DNA from: Kribbibacterium absianum
GTDB lineage: Bacteria > Actinomycetota > Coriobacteriia > Coriobacteriales > Atopobiaceae
NCBI RefSeq assembly: GCF_030067705.1
Contig: NZ_JASJEX010000003.1
Coordinates: 186,001 to 250,000 of the forward strand
DNA: 64,000 nt
Direction: 5' to 3'
Shown here: positions 51,268-59,419 of the stretch, piece by piece
Layout of the letters: every line of letters begins with the position of its first letter
How positions within the stretch are numbered: the first letter of the stretch is position 1
The notes under the pieces: generated by a model
What the model was told of the DNA's origin: nothing
What the model saw: the letters and a program-made list of their open reading frames with translations, nothing else
Database searches by the model: none
Translations under genes and position numbers: made by a program

Positions 51268-52218
51268 GTGAAGACAAGTGATTCCCGCCGTAAGGGCCGC
51301 GTTGATATCAAGGACGCCCTGATGTTCTCAACCGTGTTCAGTGACCCGACGATTGCCGTGCCGTTCTTGGAGCGTGCTTTTCAGCGCAGCTTTCCCGGCA
51401 TGACCGTTGTCCAGCAGGAACATGTCGTTGCGCTTCCCGATGGGTCGAAGGGCGTGAGGTTCGACGTCATGTACGAGTCTCCCGATGCCGTGGCCGATCT
51501 GGAGATGCAGCGCACCAACAACGGTGACGACGAGCAGCGCCCGACGCTCTACTGCATAAAGCTCGACCAGGAGCGCTTGCCGCGCGGCATCGACTACGAC
51601 GCACTGGGAGACCTCTTCGTCCTGTTCGTGTGTGACTACGACCCGTACGGCGAGGCGGTCAGGGCGAGAGAGCGCTACGAGGACCTCGATGGAAGCCGCT
51701 CTGCGCTCTATCACCGCTATGAAACGGTAGAGGAGCTCCCAGGCCACATCGTCGACAACCGCACCCACATCGTGGAGGCTGTGATCCCGAACGCGGAGCT
51801 TGCAGAGGACGCGATAGTGAGAGAGGTGCTCCGGTACCTCGGAAGCAGTCAGGTCACAGGAGAGCTGTCCGCTAGAATTGAGCGAGAGGTTCGGCGCCAT
51901 AACGAGGACGCGTCCTGGAGAAAGGAGCACGCGATGATCTCGATGGAGTTTGAGCGCGAGAAGGCACGGGCGCGTGCGGTGGGCCGCGAGGAAGGTCGTC
52001 AGGAAGGCCGCGAGGAGGGCCGTCAGGAAGGGATCCAGGAGGGGCGCCAAGAGGGGCGCCAAGAAGGCCGCGAGGAAGGCAGCACGGTCACCTTGAGCAT
52101 CATTGACGAGCTTTGTGGTTACGTCTCGCCCGGCCGCGCGCTAGCGCTTATCCGCGGCAAAAGCCTGGGGGAGGCCGAGCAGGTTCTCGAACAAGTCAAA
52201 CGAGGCCAGCTCGCTTAG
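51268..52218 (+). CDS. Rpn family recombination-promoting nuclease / PD-(D/E)XK putative transposase
   Basis: A 316-residue PD-(D/E)XK protein. The core contains KDALMFSTVFSDPTIAVPFLER, then VRFDVMYESP and ADLEMQRTNNGDD, which fit the Asp...Glu-x-Gln nuclease motif of Rpn/PDDEXK_2 proteins, and LFVLFVCDYDPYG. After about residue 215 a charged helix contains short repeats of the EGRQEGRE type (about residues 236-271), common in this family. A GTG at 51268 follows TAGGAG. Rpn proteins are linked to recA-independent recombination and, in some reports, to phage defence. Base composition is less GC-rich than that of the neighbours. Confidence 0.82.
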   Translation: MKTSDSRRKGRVDIKDALMFSTVFSDPTIAVPFLERAFQRSFPGMTVVQQEHVVALPDGSKGVRFDVMYESPDAVADLEMQRTNNGDDEQRPTLYCIKLDQERLPRGIDYDALGDLFVLFVCDYDPYGEAVRARERYEDLDGSRSALYHRYETVEELPGHIVDNRTHIVEAVIPNAELAEDAIVREVLRYLGSSQVTGELSARIEREVRRHNEDASWRKEHAMISMEFEREKARARAVGREEGRQEGREEGRQEGIQEGRQEGRQEGREEGSTVTLSIIDELCGYVSPGRALALIRGKSLGEAEQVLEQVKRGQLA

Positions 52219-52312
52219 GGGCAGGGCGCCTGCTCCGGTTGCCCGGGGGAGGCTTTCTCCATACCATAAAAGCTCGATGAAAGGCTCCGCACTCCCATGC
52301 TTGGAGGCGCCC

Positions 52313-52843
52313 ATGAACCAGAACGTCAAGGACTTTGTCACGCTCGGTGCCATCGTCGCCATCTCCGTCGTGGTCACGTTCGCGATGTCGCCCCTGGTCG
52401 AGGGGCTGTTCAAGCCGCAGGAGCCCGCGGTCGCCGAGGCGGAGCCCGAGGCGGACGCGGGCGACACCGCCGAGGAGCCCGCCGCCCAGACGGTCTGGCC
52501 CGGCACTGAGGGCGCCGATGACGCCGCCGTGGCCGCGCTTGTCCCAGAGGCCGTCGACGGGGCAGTGCTCGAGGAGGCCGGTCTCTCAGGCGCCACTGCG
52601 TCCGTACAGACGAAGGTGGGCGCGGGCCTTAACGCGGGCAGCGACTGGTGGGTGGTGCTGGCGGACGTGCCGGCCGAGGACGGCACCGCGGTGCGTAACG
52701 GCTTTATCTATAACCGCGCCACCGGCACGCGCCTCACGCTGGCTCTGGACGACCCATGGTCCGGCATCGACTGGTCCGGCGACACGCTCGCCCGGGGTCA
52801 GGCCGCGCTCAAGGCGGCCTATCAGAGTCTCGAGAGCGCGTGA
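52313..52843 (+). CDS. Small membrane-anchored protein of unknown function
   Basis: A 176-residue protein with one N-terminal membrane helix (residues about 9-30, FVTLGAIVAISVVVTFAMSP) acting as an uncleaved anchor. An acidic Ala/Glu/Pro-rich linker (about 35-65) and a small extracellular domain with WWVVLADVPAEDGTAVRNGF follow. No family is recognised. The ATG at 52313 follows GGAGGCG. A strong terminator follows, so it is a single-gene unit. Confidence 0.65.
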   Translation: MNQNVKDFVTLGAIVAISVVVTFAMSPLVEGLFKPQEPAVAEAEPEADAGDTAEEPAAQTVWPGTEGADDAAVAALVPEAVDGAVLEEAGLSGATASVQTKVGAGLNAGSDWWVVLADVPAEDGTAVRNGFIYNRATGTRLTLALDDPWSGIDWSGDTLARGQAALKAAYQSLESA

Positions 52844-52849
52844 CGCGCG

Positions 52850-52880
52850 AGGCCCCGGCACGTCGCCCGGGGCCTTTTTT
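52850..52880 (+). terminator. Intrinsic terminator after the small membrane protein gene
   Basis: AGGCCCCGG (52850-52858) pairs with CCGGGGCCT (52867-52875) and is followed by a run of T. Confidence 0.93.
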
Positions 52881-53060
52881 CAGTTCGCGCTTCCCTTATA
52901 GAGGCTGCGTGAATCCTCCGGGGCGCGGGTAGAATCTTCCTCGCTTTAAGCCATAGCTCCCGGCTCGGCAGCCTTGGCGAGCCCTTGCCCCTCCCGGGGA
53001 GTTATTATCGGGCGCCTCATTCAGCGTTGGCGGGAGCCCGATCCCAGGAGGGAAGTAGCG

Positions 53061-55751
53061 TTGAAAGCGTACCTAGCCACAGCCGACCACGTGGTTCAGG
53101 AGCAGGGCACCGATGCCGCCCGAGGCCTGACCACGACCGAGGCGGACGCCCGCCTCAAGAAGTTCGGCCCCAACGAGCTGGAGAAGGCCGAGAAGGACCC
53201 GCTCTGGAAGCGGTTCTTCGCGCAGATGGCCGACCCGATGATCATCCTCCTGCTCGCCGCCGCCGTCATCAGCGCGGTCACGGGCGCCGTGCAGGGTGAG
53301 TCCGACATCGCGGACGTCGTGATCATCCTCTTCGTCGTCATCGTGAACGCGGTGCTCGGCGTCGTGCAGGAGTCCAAGGCCGAGGAGGCGCTCGAGGCGC
53401 TGCAGAAGATGGCCGCCTCCACTTCCAAGGTCTATCGCGACGGCAAGCTCATCGACATCAAGAGCCAGGACCTGGTTCCCGGTGACGTGGTGGTGCTCGA
53501 GGCCGGCGACGCCGTGCCCGCCGACTGCCGCGTGATCGAGTGCGCGTCCATGAAGGTGGAGGAGTCCGCGCTCACCGGTGAGTCCGTGCCGGTGGACAAG
53601 GCCATTGCCGCCCTCGAGGCCGAGGGCGACGACGTGCCCCTGGGCGACCGCGTCAACATGGTGTACATGGGCTCCACGGTGGTCTATGGCCGCGGCCGCG
53701 CCGTCGTGGTGGCCACCGGCATGGACACCGAGATGGGCAAGATCGCCGACTCCATCAACGAGGCCAAGGACGAGCTGACCCCGCTGCAGGTGAAGCTGGC
53801 CGAGCTCTCGAAGGTCCTGACCATCGCGATCATCGCGATCTGCGCGATCATCTTCGTCGTGGACTGGATCAAGCATGGCATGGGGTTCTGGGGCGACCTC
53901 GACCTCGTGCTCAACACCTTCATGGTGGCCGTGTCTCTGGCCGTCGCCGCCATCCCTGAGGGCCTCGTGGCCGTCGTGACCATCGTGCTGTCCCTGGGCG
54001 TCACCAAGATGTCCAAGGAGGCCGCGATCATCCGCAAGCTCACCGCCGTGGAGACGCTCGGCTGCACGCAGGTGATCTGCTCCGACAAGACCGGCACGCT
54101 GACCCAGAACCTCATGACCGTCGTGCGCCACGAGGGCGCGGACGAGCGCGAGCTGGTCAAGGCTATGGCGCTCTGCTCCGACGCCCAGTGGGTGCTCGCT
54201 GAAGACGGCACCGGCCAGGCCAAGGGCGAGCCCACCGAGGCGGCGCTCGTGGCCGACGCCGCCAAGCTCGACATGCCGAAGACCGAGCTGGACGCCGAGT
54301 ACGAGCGTGTGGGCGAGGCGCCGTTCGACTCCTCCCGCAAGATGATGTCCGTGGTGCTCAAGGCCCCGGACGGCTCGATCGTCCAGTACACCAAGGGCGC
54401 GCCCGACGAGGTGCTCAAGTGCTGCACGTCCTATCTCTCCGCTGACGGCGTGAAGCCGCTCACCGACGACGTGCGCGAGGCCATCCTCGACGAGAACAAG
54501 GGCATGGCCAACGAGGCGCTCCGCGTGCTCTGCGCCGCCCGTCGTCCGTGGACGTCCGCGCCCACCGACGACTCTGCCGAGAACCTCGAGCAGGACCTCA
54601 CCTATCTCGGCCTCTGCGGCATGATCGACCCGGTGCGCCCGGAGGTCGGGCCCTCGATCGCCGAGGCCCACGACGCCGGCATCCGCGTGGTCATGATCAC
54701 CGGCGACCATGTGGACACCGCCGTGGCCATCGGCAAGGAGCTCGGCATCATCGAGAACAAGAAGCAGGCGCTCACCGGGGCCCAGCTGGACAAGATGTCC
54801 GACGATGAGCTGACCGCGCGCATCCAGGACTACAACGTCTACGCGCGCGTGCAGCCGGAGCACAAGACCCGCATCGTCGAGGCCTGGAAGAAGCAGGACC
54901 AGATCGTCGCCATGACCGGCGACGGCGTGAACGACGCGCCCTCCATCAAGCGCGCCGACATCGGCATCGGCATGGGCATCACCGGCACCGACGTCACCAA
55001 GAACGTGGCCGACATGGTGCTCGCCGACGACAACTTCGCCACCATCGTGACCGCGGTGGGCGAGGGCAGGCGCATCTACGACAACATCCGCAAGGCTATC
55101 CAGTTCCTGCTGTCCTCGAACATCGCCGAGGTCATCGCCGTCTTTGTGGCCACGCTTATCGGCTTTGTGATCCTCGAGCCGGTGCACCTGCTCTGGATCA
55201 ACCTGATCACCGACTGCTTCCCGGCCCTTGCCCTGGGCATGGAGCCCGAGGAGCCCGGCATCATGAAGCGCAAGCCGCGCAACTCCAAGGACGGCATCTT
55301 CGCCGGCGGCATGGGCGTCGACGTGGTGTTCCAGGGCGCCGTGATCGCGCTCTTCACGCTGATCAGCTACTTCATCGGCGTGTACATCGAGTTCGGCACC
55401 ATGGACCTTGCCTTCATCGCCGAGGACCCGCACGCCGGCCTCGAGGGCATCACGATGGCGTTCCTCACGCTGTCGATGATCGAGATGTTCCATTCGTTCA
55501 ATATGCGCTCCGCGCGCCAGTCGATCTTCAAGCTGGGGAGCCACAACAAGTGGCTGTGGGGCGCGTTCGCGCTGTCGCTCGTGCTGACGTTCGTCGTGAT
55601 CGAGGTGCCGCCCGTGGCCGAGGTCTTCGGCTTCGCCGAGCTGGACTTCGTGAGCTACATGATTGCGATGGGCCTGGCCTCCATGATCATCCCGATCATG
55701 GAGGTCTACAAGGCCGTCTGGCGCGCGGTGGATCGTCGCAAGGCCGCCTAA
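53061..55751 (+). CDS. Cation-translocating P-type ATPase (Ca2+-type, P2)
   Basis: An 896-residue pump. In order: a cation-ATPase N-terminal domain (TTTEADARLKKFGPNELEK), helices M1-M2, the actuator domain with ALTGESVPVDK near residue 173, M4 with IPEGLVAVVTIVLSLG (Pro-Glu-Gly, P2-type), the phosphorylated Asp342 in CSDKTGTLTQN, the nucleotide domain with KGAPDEVL, TGDGVNDAPSIKRADIG near 619, and six C-terminal helices. It is closest to Ca2+ pumps of the PMCA/SERCA group, but Mn2+ or Na+ transport is possible. A TTG start at 53061 is chosen for AGGAGGGAAG 7 nt upstream; the frame is open to 52974. Confidence 0.92.
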   Translation: MKAYLATADHVVQEQGTDAARGLTTTEADARLKKFGPNELEKAEKDPLWKRFFAQMADPMIILLLAAAVISAVTGAVQGESDIADVVIILFVVIVNAVLGVVQESKAEEALEALQKMAASTSKVYRDGKLIDIKSQDLVPGDVVVLEAGDAVPADCRVIECASMKVEESALTGESVPVDKAIAALEAEGDDVPLGDRVNMVYMGSTVVYGRGRAVVVATGMDTEMGKIADSINEAKDELTPLQVKLAELSKVLTIAIIAICAIIFVVDWIKHGMGFWGDLDLVLNTFMVAVSLAVAAIPEGLVAVVTIVLSLGVTKMSKEAAIIRKLTAVETLGCTQVICSDKTGTLTQNLMTVVRHEGADERELVKAMALCSDAQWVLAEDGTGQAKGEPTEAALVADAAKLDMPKTELDAEYERVGEAPFDSSRKMMSVVLKAPDGSIVQYTKGAPDEVLKCCTSYLSADGVKPLTDDVREAILDENKGMANEALRVLCAARRPWTSAPTDDSAENLEQDLTYLGLCGMIDPVRPEVGPSIAEAHDAGIRVVMITGDHVDTAVAIGKELGIIENKKQALTGAQLDKMSDDELTARIQDYNVYARVQPEHKTRIVEAWKKQDQIVAMTGDGVNDAPSIKRADIGIGMGITGTDVTKNVADMVLADDNFATIVTAVGEGRRIYDNIRKAIQFLLSSNIAEVIAVFVATLIGFVILEPVHLLWINLITDCFPALALGMEPEEPGIMKRKPRNSKDGIFAGGMGVDVVFQGAVIALFTLISYFIGVYIEFGTMDLAFIAEDPHAGLEGITMAFLTLSMIEMFHSFNMRSARQSIFKLGSHNKWLWGAFALSLVLTFVVIEVPPVAEVFGFAELDFVSYMIAMGLASMIIPIMEVYKAVWRAVDRRKAA

Positions 55752-55783
55752 CCTGCAAAAGGAGACGGAGCACTTTTACAGGT
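55751..55783 (+). repeat. 33-nt element copy C2, at the P-type ATPase stop
   Basis: Same inverted repeat as at 39629-39661: arms ACCTGCAAAAG and CTTTTACAGGT. Its first base is the last base of the ATPase stop codon. It precedes the strong terminator by 13 nt. Confidence 0.85.
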
Positions 55784-55796
55784 CGTTAGACAGTTG

Positions 55797-55834
55797 AAGG
55801 GGGTCGCGTCCAAATGGGCGCGACCCCCTTTGTT
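55797..55834 (+). terminator. Intrinsic terminator after the P-type ATPase
   Basis: AAGGGGGTCGCGTCC (55797-55811) pairs with GGGCGCGACCCCCTT (55816-55830) and is followed by TGTT. Confidence 0.9.
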
Positions 55835-55946
55835 AGCGCGCGGCCTTTCGCACCCACTCTGGACGTGCTCCGTTTCCGGCCACATTCACGTGTTCCAGCG
55901 GCCCGCGACCGGCGAGTCAGCGCACCGGGTCAGCAAGGCAGGTCTC

Positions 55947-55976
55947 TGAGTCAAACACCCGACGGGTGGTGACTCA
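55947..55976 (-). terminator. Hairpin overlapping the deoC stop
   Basis: TGAGTC and GACTCA with an inner CACCC/GGGTG form a stem that includes the deoC stop codon on the minus strand. No T-run follows, so its role as terminator is uncertain. Confidence 0.5.
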
Positions 55977-56681
55977 AGCGAGCCCGAGCACCACCGGCGT
56001 GGAGCGGTACCCGATGCCCATGCGGTCGATGCCCATGTCGATGAGCTGGAAGAAGCGCTCCTGGTCGCGGATGCAGCCGGACCCCTTGACGGCGATCTTC
56101 CCCTCGCCGGCGTCCATCATCATCTGGACCACCTCGGGCGTGGCGCCGTGCTGCTCGCCGCCGGTGTAGAAGCCGGTGGAGCTCTTGATGAAGTCGGCAC
56201 CGGCCTCAACGGCGCAGCGGGTGCCGTCGGCGATCTGCTCGGGGGTGAGGGCGTCGGTCTCGATGATCACCTTCACCTTGGTGCCGTGCTTGTGGGCAGC
56301 CTCGACCACGCCCTTGAGGTCCTCGACCACGTAGTCCAGGTCGCCGGAGCGCAGGCGCCCGTAGTTGGCGACGATGTCGAGGTCCTCGATGTCGTACTCG
56401 GAGCAGTAGGCCTCTGCCTGCGCGGCCTTGGACTCGGGAGTGGAAAGGCCAAAGGGGAAGTCGCACACCACGCAGATGCCGGTGTCGGTGCCCTCGACGA
56501 TGGGGGCCACGAGCGGCAGCGACGCGGGGTTCACGCACACCGTGGCGCAGCCGAAGTCCACAGCGTCCTTGGTGTGCTTGACGATCTCCTCAGCCGTGAA
56601 CTCAGGCTTGAGCACCGAGTGGTCGATGTAGCGGGCGAGCTCGGCTTGGGTCATCTCGACGGCGGGCTTGGTCGGCTTCAT
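55974..56681 (-). CDS. deoC: Deoxyribose-phosphate aldolase
   Basis: Class I aldolase cleaving 2-deoxyribose-5-phosphate to acetaldehyde and glyceraldehyde-3-phosphate in nucleoside catabolism. The 235-residue protein has IDHSVLKPEFTAEEI, the VCVNPASLPL loop, the Schiff-base Lys in ADFIKSSTGF (near residue 164) and the second Lys in IAVKGSGCIRD. The ATG at 56681 follows AAAGGGGAC. Divergent from a GntR regulator across 170 bp; the promoter on this strand (TTGCCT, 16-nt spacer, TATGAT) is overlapped by a 15-bp palindrome. Confidence 0.95.
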   Translation of the reverse strand: MKPTKPAVEMTQAELARYIDHSVLKPEFTAEEIVKHTKDAVDFGCATVCVNPASLPLVAPIVEGTDTGICVVCDFPFGLSTPESKAAQAEAYCSEYDIEDLDIVANYGRLRSGDLDYVVEDLKGVVEAAHKHGTKVKVIIETDALTPEQIADGTRCAVEAGADFIKSSTGFYTGGEQHGATPEVVQMMMDAGEGKIAVKGSGCIRDQERFFQLIDMGIDRMGIGYRSTPVVLGLA

Positions 56682-56780
56682 GAGGTCCCCTTTCTGGGAT
56701 GCTCCGGGTCGCGCGGACCCTTGATTCCGGTTCCAAACGTCCCTCGGGATGGTAAGGTCTCCCTGAAGTTCGTTTGTTGG

Positions 56781-56813
56781 TTTGTATCATACAAAGTGAC
56801 AAATCGGAGGCAA
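56781..56813 (-). promoter_or_regulatory. deoC promoter overlapped by a GntR-type operator
   Basis: The perfect palindrome TTTGTATCATACAAA (56781-56795) covers the minus-strand -10 TATGAT (56791 to 56786); TTGCCT (56813 to 56808) is the matching -35. The palindrome is a plausible site for the divergently encoded GntR protein. Confidence 0.75.
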
Positions 56814-56851
56814 CTGCCTGTTCAGCAGGTATGAAGGAAATGAGGAGACCG

Positions 56852-57658
56852 ATGGACGCTCCGGGCATCTTGTCGTCGTTCTCGGTGTCGAGAGCGAGCA
56901 CCACGCCGCTCTACCAGCAGCTTTACGAGTTCCTCTCGCTGCAGGTCAGGCTCGGAGCGCTCCAGCCCGGTGACCGCATGCCCACGGAGGAGGAGATGTG
57001 CGACGCCCTCGGGGTGAGCCGTTCCACGGCTCGTCAGGCGCTGGCGTTGCTCGTGGACAAGGGCGTCGTCGAGCGGTTTCGCGGCAAGGGCACCTTCGTG
57101 GCGCAGCCGGCCAGCTATCACCGGTCCATGAGCCATCTGTACAACTTCTCTGCGGACATGGAGGAGGCCGGCCGCGTGCCGTCGTCGCGCACGGTGGTGC
57201 AAGAGGTCGTGACGGCGGACGCGGGGGAGCGATCGACACTCGAGCTGGTGGCGCCGCAGGCGCAGGTGTTCCGCCTGTGCCGCGTGCGACAGGCGGACGG
57301 TGCCCCCGTGCTCTACGAGGACACCCGGTTGCCGCTCGCGCTGTGTCCGGGGATCCAGGACCTGTCGTTCGACGACGCGTCCCTGTACGCGGCGCTGCGC
57401 GACGACTACGGGCTGGAGCCCGCCTCGGCCGTCGAGACGATGCGCGGCGTGCTCTTGCCGGACGACGTCTGCGGGCTCTTGGGCTGTCCGTCCGGCACCG
57501 TGGGCTACCGCATCGAGCGCGTGGCGCGGCTCTCTTCGAACGTGGTCTACGAGCACACCCAGTCCTACGCACGCGCGGATCTCGTGGCCTATCGCTTCGA
57601 GCTGGGGAACCTCGGCGCGGGCGCCAACGGCGCGCGCATGACGCTCGCTGGGACGTAG
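56852..57658 (+). CDS. GntR/HutC family transcriptional regulator
   Basis: A 268-residue regulator. The winged helix (about residues 14-82) has TTPLYQQLYEFLSLQVRLG, MPTEEEMCDALGVSRSTARQAL and VVERFRGKGTFVAQP. The UTRA-type sensor has VFRLCRVRQADGAPVLYEDTRLPL and EHTQSYARADLVAYRFEL. It is divergent from deoC with a palindromic operator between them, so control of deoxyribose or nucleoside use is likely. The ATG at 56852 follows GAGGAG; the frame is open upstream to 56774. Confidence 0.9.
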   Translation: MDAPGILSSFSVSRASTTPLYQQLYEFLSLQVRLGALQPGDRMPTEEEMCDALGVSRSTARQALALLVDKGVVERFRGKGTFVAQPASYHRSMSHLYNFSADMEEAGRVPSSRTVVQEVVTADAGERSTLELVAPQAQVFRLCRVRQADGAPVLYEDTRLPLALCPGIQDLSFDDASLYAALRDDYGLEPASAVETMRGVLLPDDVCGLLGCPSGTVGYRIERVARLSSNVVYEHTQSYARADLVAYRFELGNLGAGANGARMTLAGT

Positions 57659-57690
57659 GCGCCGCAGCCAACTGCTCCGCTCATGTTCTG

Positions 57691-57898
57691 CCACCCAACC
57701 CGGGGTCTCAGGTGTCCTCGGTGCCCTTCTATGGACGGGTTGGGTGGTAACCCTGCACCCCACCATCCCCCAACCCCTTCATGCGCGGCTGCCATACCCG
57801 CCCCAGACACGGGTTGGGGGGTGGTGCCCTCGCGTCTCACCACCCAACCTGGCTCCGAATGACGGATAAGGCCCACGTGGGGCATGGGTTGGGTGGTG
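57691..57898. repeat. Three consecutive long hairpins with shared CCACCCAACC arms
   Basis: Three inverted repeats in a row: 57691-57702 with 57736-57747 (12 bp, perfect, 33-nt loop); 57761-57776 with 57811-57826 (16 bp, one G-U, 34-nt loop); 57838-57849 with 57887-57898 (12 bp, perfect, 37-nt loop). All arms carry CCACCCAACC or its complement, while the loops are unrelated. They fill the 366-bp gap between the GntR gene and the Spx/ArsC-like gene. No T-run follows any of them and no gene is seen. Confidence 0.9.
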
Positions 57899-58024
57899 AA
57901 TCAAGCCCTCGGACCCGCGTACTGGCGCCACGGATCTATCCAGAGTGCGGTTGCAGCAGCCATGCGTCCCTGTTGCCGGTAGGCTAGAGCCCGTCAGGCA
58001 CATCCATAGAGATGGAGGTAACCC

Positions 58025-58393
58025 ATGGCCGACGTGCTCTTCGTCGCCTATCCCCGCTGTTCCACTTGCAAGAAGGCCCAGAAATGGCTCGACGAGCGCG
58101 GTGTGGCGTACACGCTCCGCGACATCGTTGAGGAAAACCCGAGCGCCGAAGAGCTGGCCGCTTGGCTCGATGGCAGCGACCTCGCGCCTCGCAAGCTCTT
58201 CAACACAAGCGGGCGCCTCTATCGCGAGCGCGGCCTCAAGGCGCAGCTCGATGCCGGCATGAGCGTCGAGGACATGTTGGCGCTGTTAGGGGAGGAGGGC
58301 ATGCTCGTGAAGCGCCCGCTCCTCGTGGTCGACGGCACGGTGCGCGCCGCAGGCTTCCGGGAGCCGGCCTGGACAGAGGCCCTCGGTCTCTAG
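58025..58393 (+). CDS. Spx/ArsC (YffB-like) family protein
   Basis: A 122-residue thioredoxin-fold protein of the Spx/MgsR/YffB group. The N-terminal redox motif is YPRCSTCKKAQKWL with Cys12 and Cys15 (CxxC, as in Spx-type proteins; classical arsenate reductases have a single Cys here). RDIVEENPSAEEL, KLFNTSGRLYRE and the cis-Pro region VKRPLLVVDG follow. A role in oxidative stress control or thiol chemistry is likely; arsenate reduction cannot be excluded. The start follows GGAGGTAACC. No ars genes are adjacent. Confidence 0.85.
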   Translation: MADVLFVAYPRCSTCKKAQKWLDERGVAYTLRDIVEENPSAEELAAWLDGSDLAPRKLFNTSGRLYRERGLKAQLDAGMSVEDMLALLGEEGMLVKRPLLVVDGTVRAAGFREPAWTEALGL

Positions 58394-58530
58394 GGCGCCC
58401 GACCGCCCCAGGACGGCTCGTGCGGAGAGCCGTTCGGGGCAGGTGAGCTGTGCGGGCAACAGGCTGTTGCTTGGCTGCGGCGCCCTCCTCGGGGACGATG
58501 GACTCACGACCGGCGAGGAGAGGAGGCCCC

Positions 58531-58992
58531 ATGGCCATGAAGGACACCATTGCGGCGGTTCGTCGCGAGCAGGGCATCACGCAGGAGCAGATGGCGCGCG
58601 ACTTGTGCGTGACGCGCCAGGCGGTGAGCCGCTGGGAGAACGGCGACACGGGACCGGGCATCGACATGGTCAAGCTCATCGCCGTGACCTACGGCGTGCC
58701 CTTGGAGCGGTTCTTCGACATGCCGAGCGAGTACTTCTGCCAGTGCTGCGGCATGCCCATCCCGGACCCGTCGCTCCATGGCACCGAGGAGGACGGCTCC
58801 GAGTCGGACGAGTACTGCAAGTTCTGTTACCAGAACGGCCGGTTCACGGCGCCCGACATGGACATGGACGACTTCATCGAGGCCACCGCTCAGTACTACG
58901 TGGCGCAGTCGGGCGGCACCTTTGACGAGGCGGTCTCGTTCATGGCGACCGTCCTGCCGCACCTCAAACGCTGGCGGGAGCGTCAAAGCTAG
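58531..58992 (+). CDS. XRE-type helix-turn-helix protein with a C-terminal zinc ribbon
   Basis: A 153-residue protein. Residues about 3-60 form a Cro/C1-type helix-turn-helix (IAAVRREQGITQEQMARDLCVTRQAVSRWEN as two blocks around residue 17). Residues about 68-102 form a putative zinc ribbon: FCQCCGMPI, GTEEDGS and EYCKFCYQNGRF, with four Cys in two CxxC pairs. This pairing is seen in small Gram-positive regulators of unknown signal. The ATG at 58531 has GAGGAGG upstream, preferred over 58450. A terminator follows at 16 nt or less. Confidence 0.85.
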   Translation: MAMKDTIAAVRREQGITQEQMARDLCVTRQAVSRWENGDTGPGIDMVKLIAVTYGVPLERFFDMPSEYFCQCCGMPIPDPSLHGTEEDGSESDEYCKFCYQNGRFTAPDMDMDDFIEATAQYYVAQSGGTFDEAVSFMATVLPHLKRWRERQS

Positions 58993-58997
58993 CACGG

Positions 58998-59020
58998 AGC
59001 CCCGGCAACGGGGCTTTTTC
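58998..59020 (+). terminator. Intrinsic terminator after the XRE-zinc ribbon gene
   Basis: AGCCCCG (58998-59004) pairs with CGGGGCT (59009-59015) around a 4-nt loop, followed by TTTTC. Confidence 0.9.
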
Positions 59021-59363
59021 TTGGCGTGTTTACCAGCACTTTTATCGGTTAAAGCGCTCTGGGTGGGGCTCTGGGCCACCAAGCTGGAACCGTTTACGAA
59101 CGACTTGTGAAATGGGCGGAATAGGGTTCAAACTGCGGCAAAACCTGACAAGAGCGCTTCAGACTGCTATCAAACCGATGTCAGACAGGAAACAGGCAGG
59201 TACGCGGCATAAAGCTTCCTGATATATCGAAGGTTTTCAAATCATTGGCCGCCGGCCTCACAACTCCCAGCTCAGGGCGAACAGTAGGATTTCGCCGGTG
59301 AACGGCTTCTTCCGAATTCTGATCCCTTTTGGGCACTTTCTACGCTATCTTGCTAATCGTCAA

Positions 59364-59379
59364 TTGGAAACGTTTCCAA
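59364..59379. promoter_or_regulatory. LacI/CcpA-type operator before the maltodextrin-type operon
   Basis: TTGGAAACGTTTCCAA is a perfect 16-bp CG-centred palindrome 40 nt before the binding-protein start. It probably binds the LacI protein encoded at 62606. A TTGGGC (59330-59335) and TGCTAAT (59351-59357) may be the promoter. The remaining gap 59021-59350 holds no gene that I can see and is richer in A/T. Confidence 0.78.
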
Positions 59380-59419
59380 ACCACACCAGCGATGGAAACA
59401 GACACAGGAGGTTGCCCCT

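Noticed and set aside
51268-52218. The Rpn-type gene as part of an insertion sequence
   Set aside because: No terminal inverted repeats or target-site duplication could be found around the gene, and it is embedded in an operon with its own promoter.
52881-53060. A manganese (yybP-ykoY) or other metal riboswitch before the P-type ATPase
   Set aside because: The leader has some pairing potential (TCGGGC/GCCCGA), but I could not find the conserved loop sequences of the known class.
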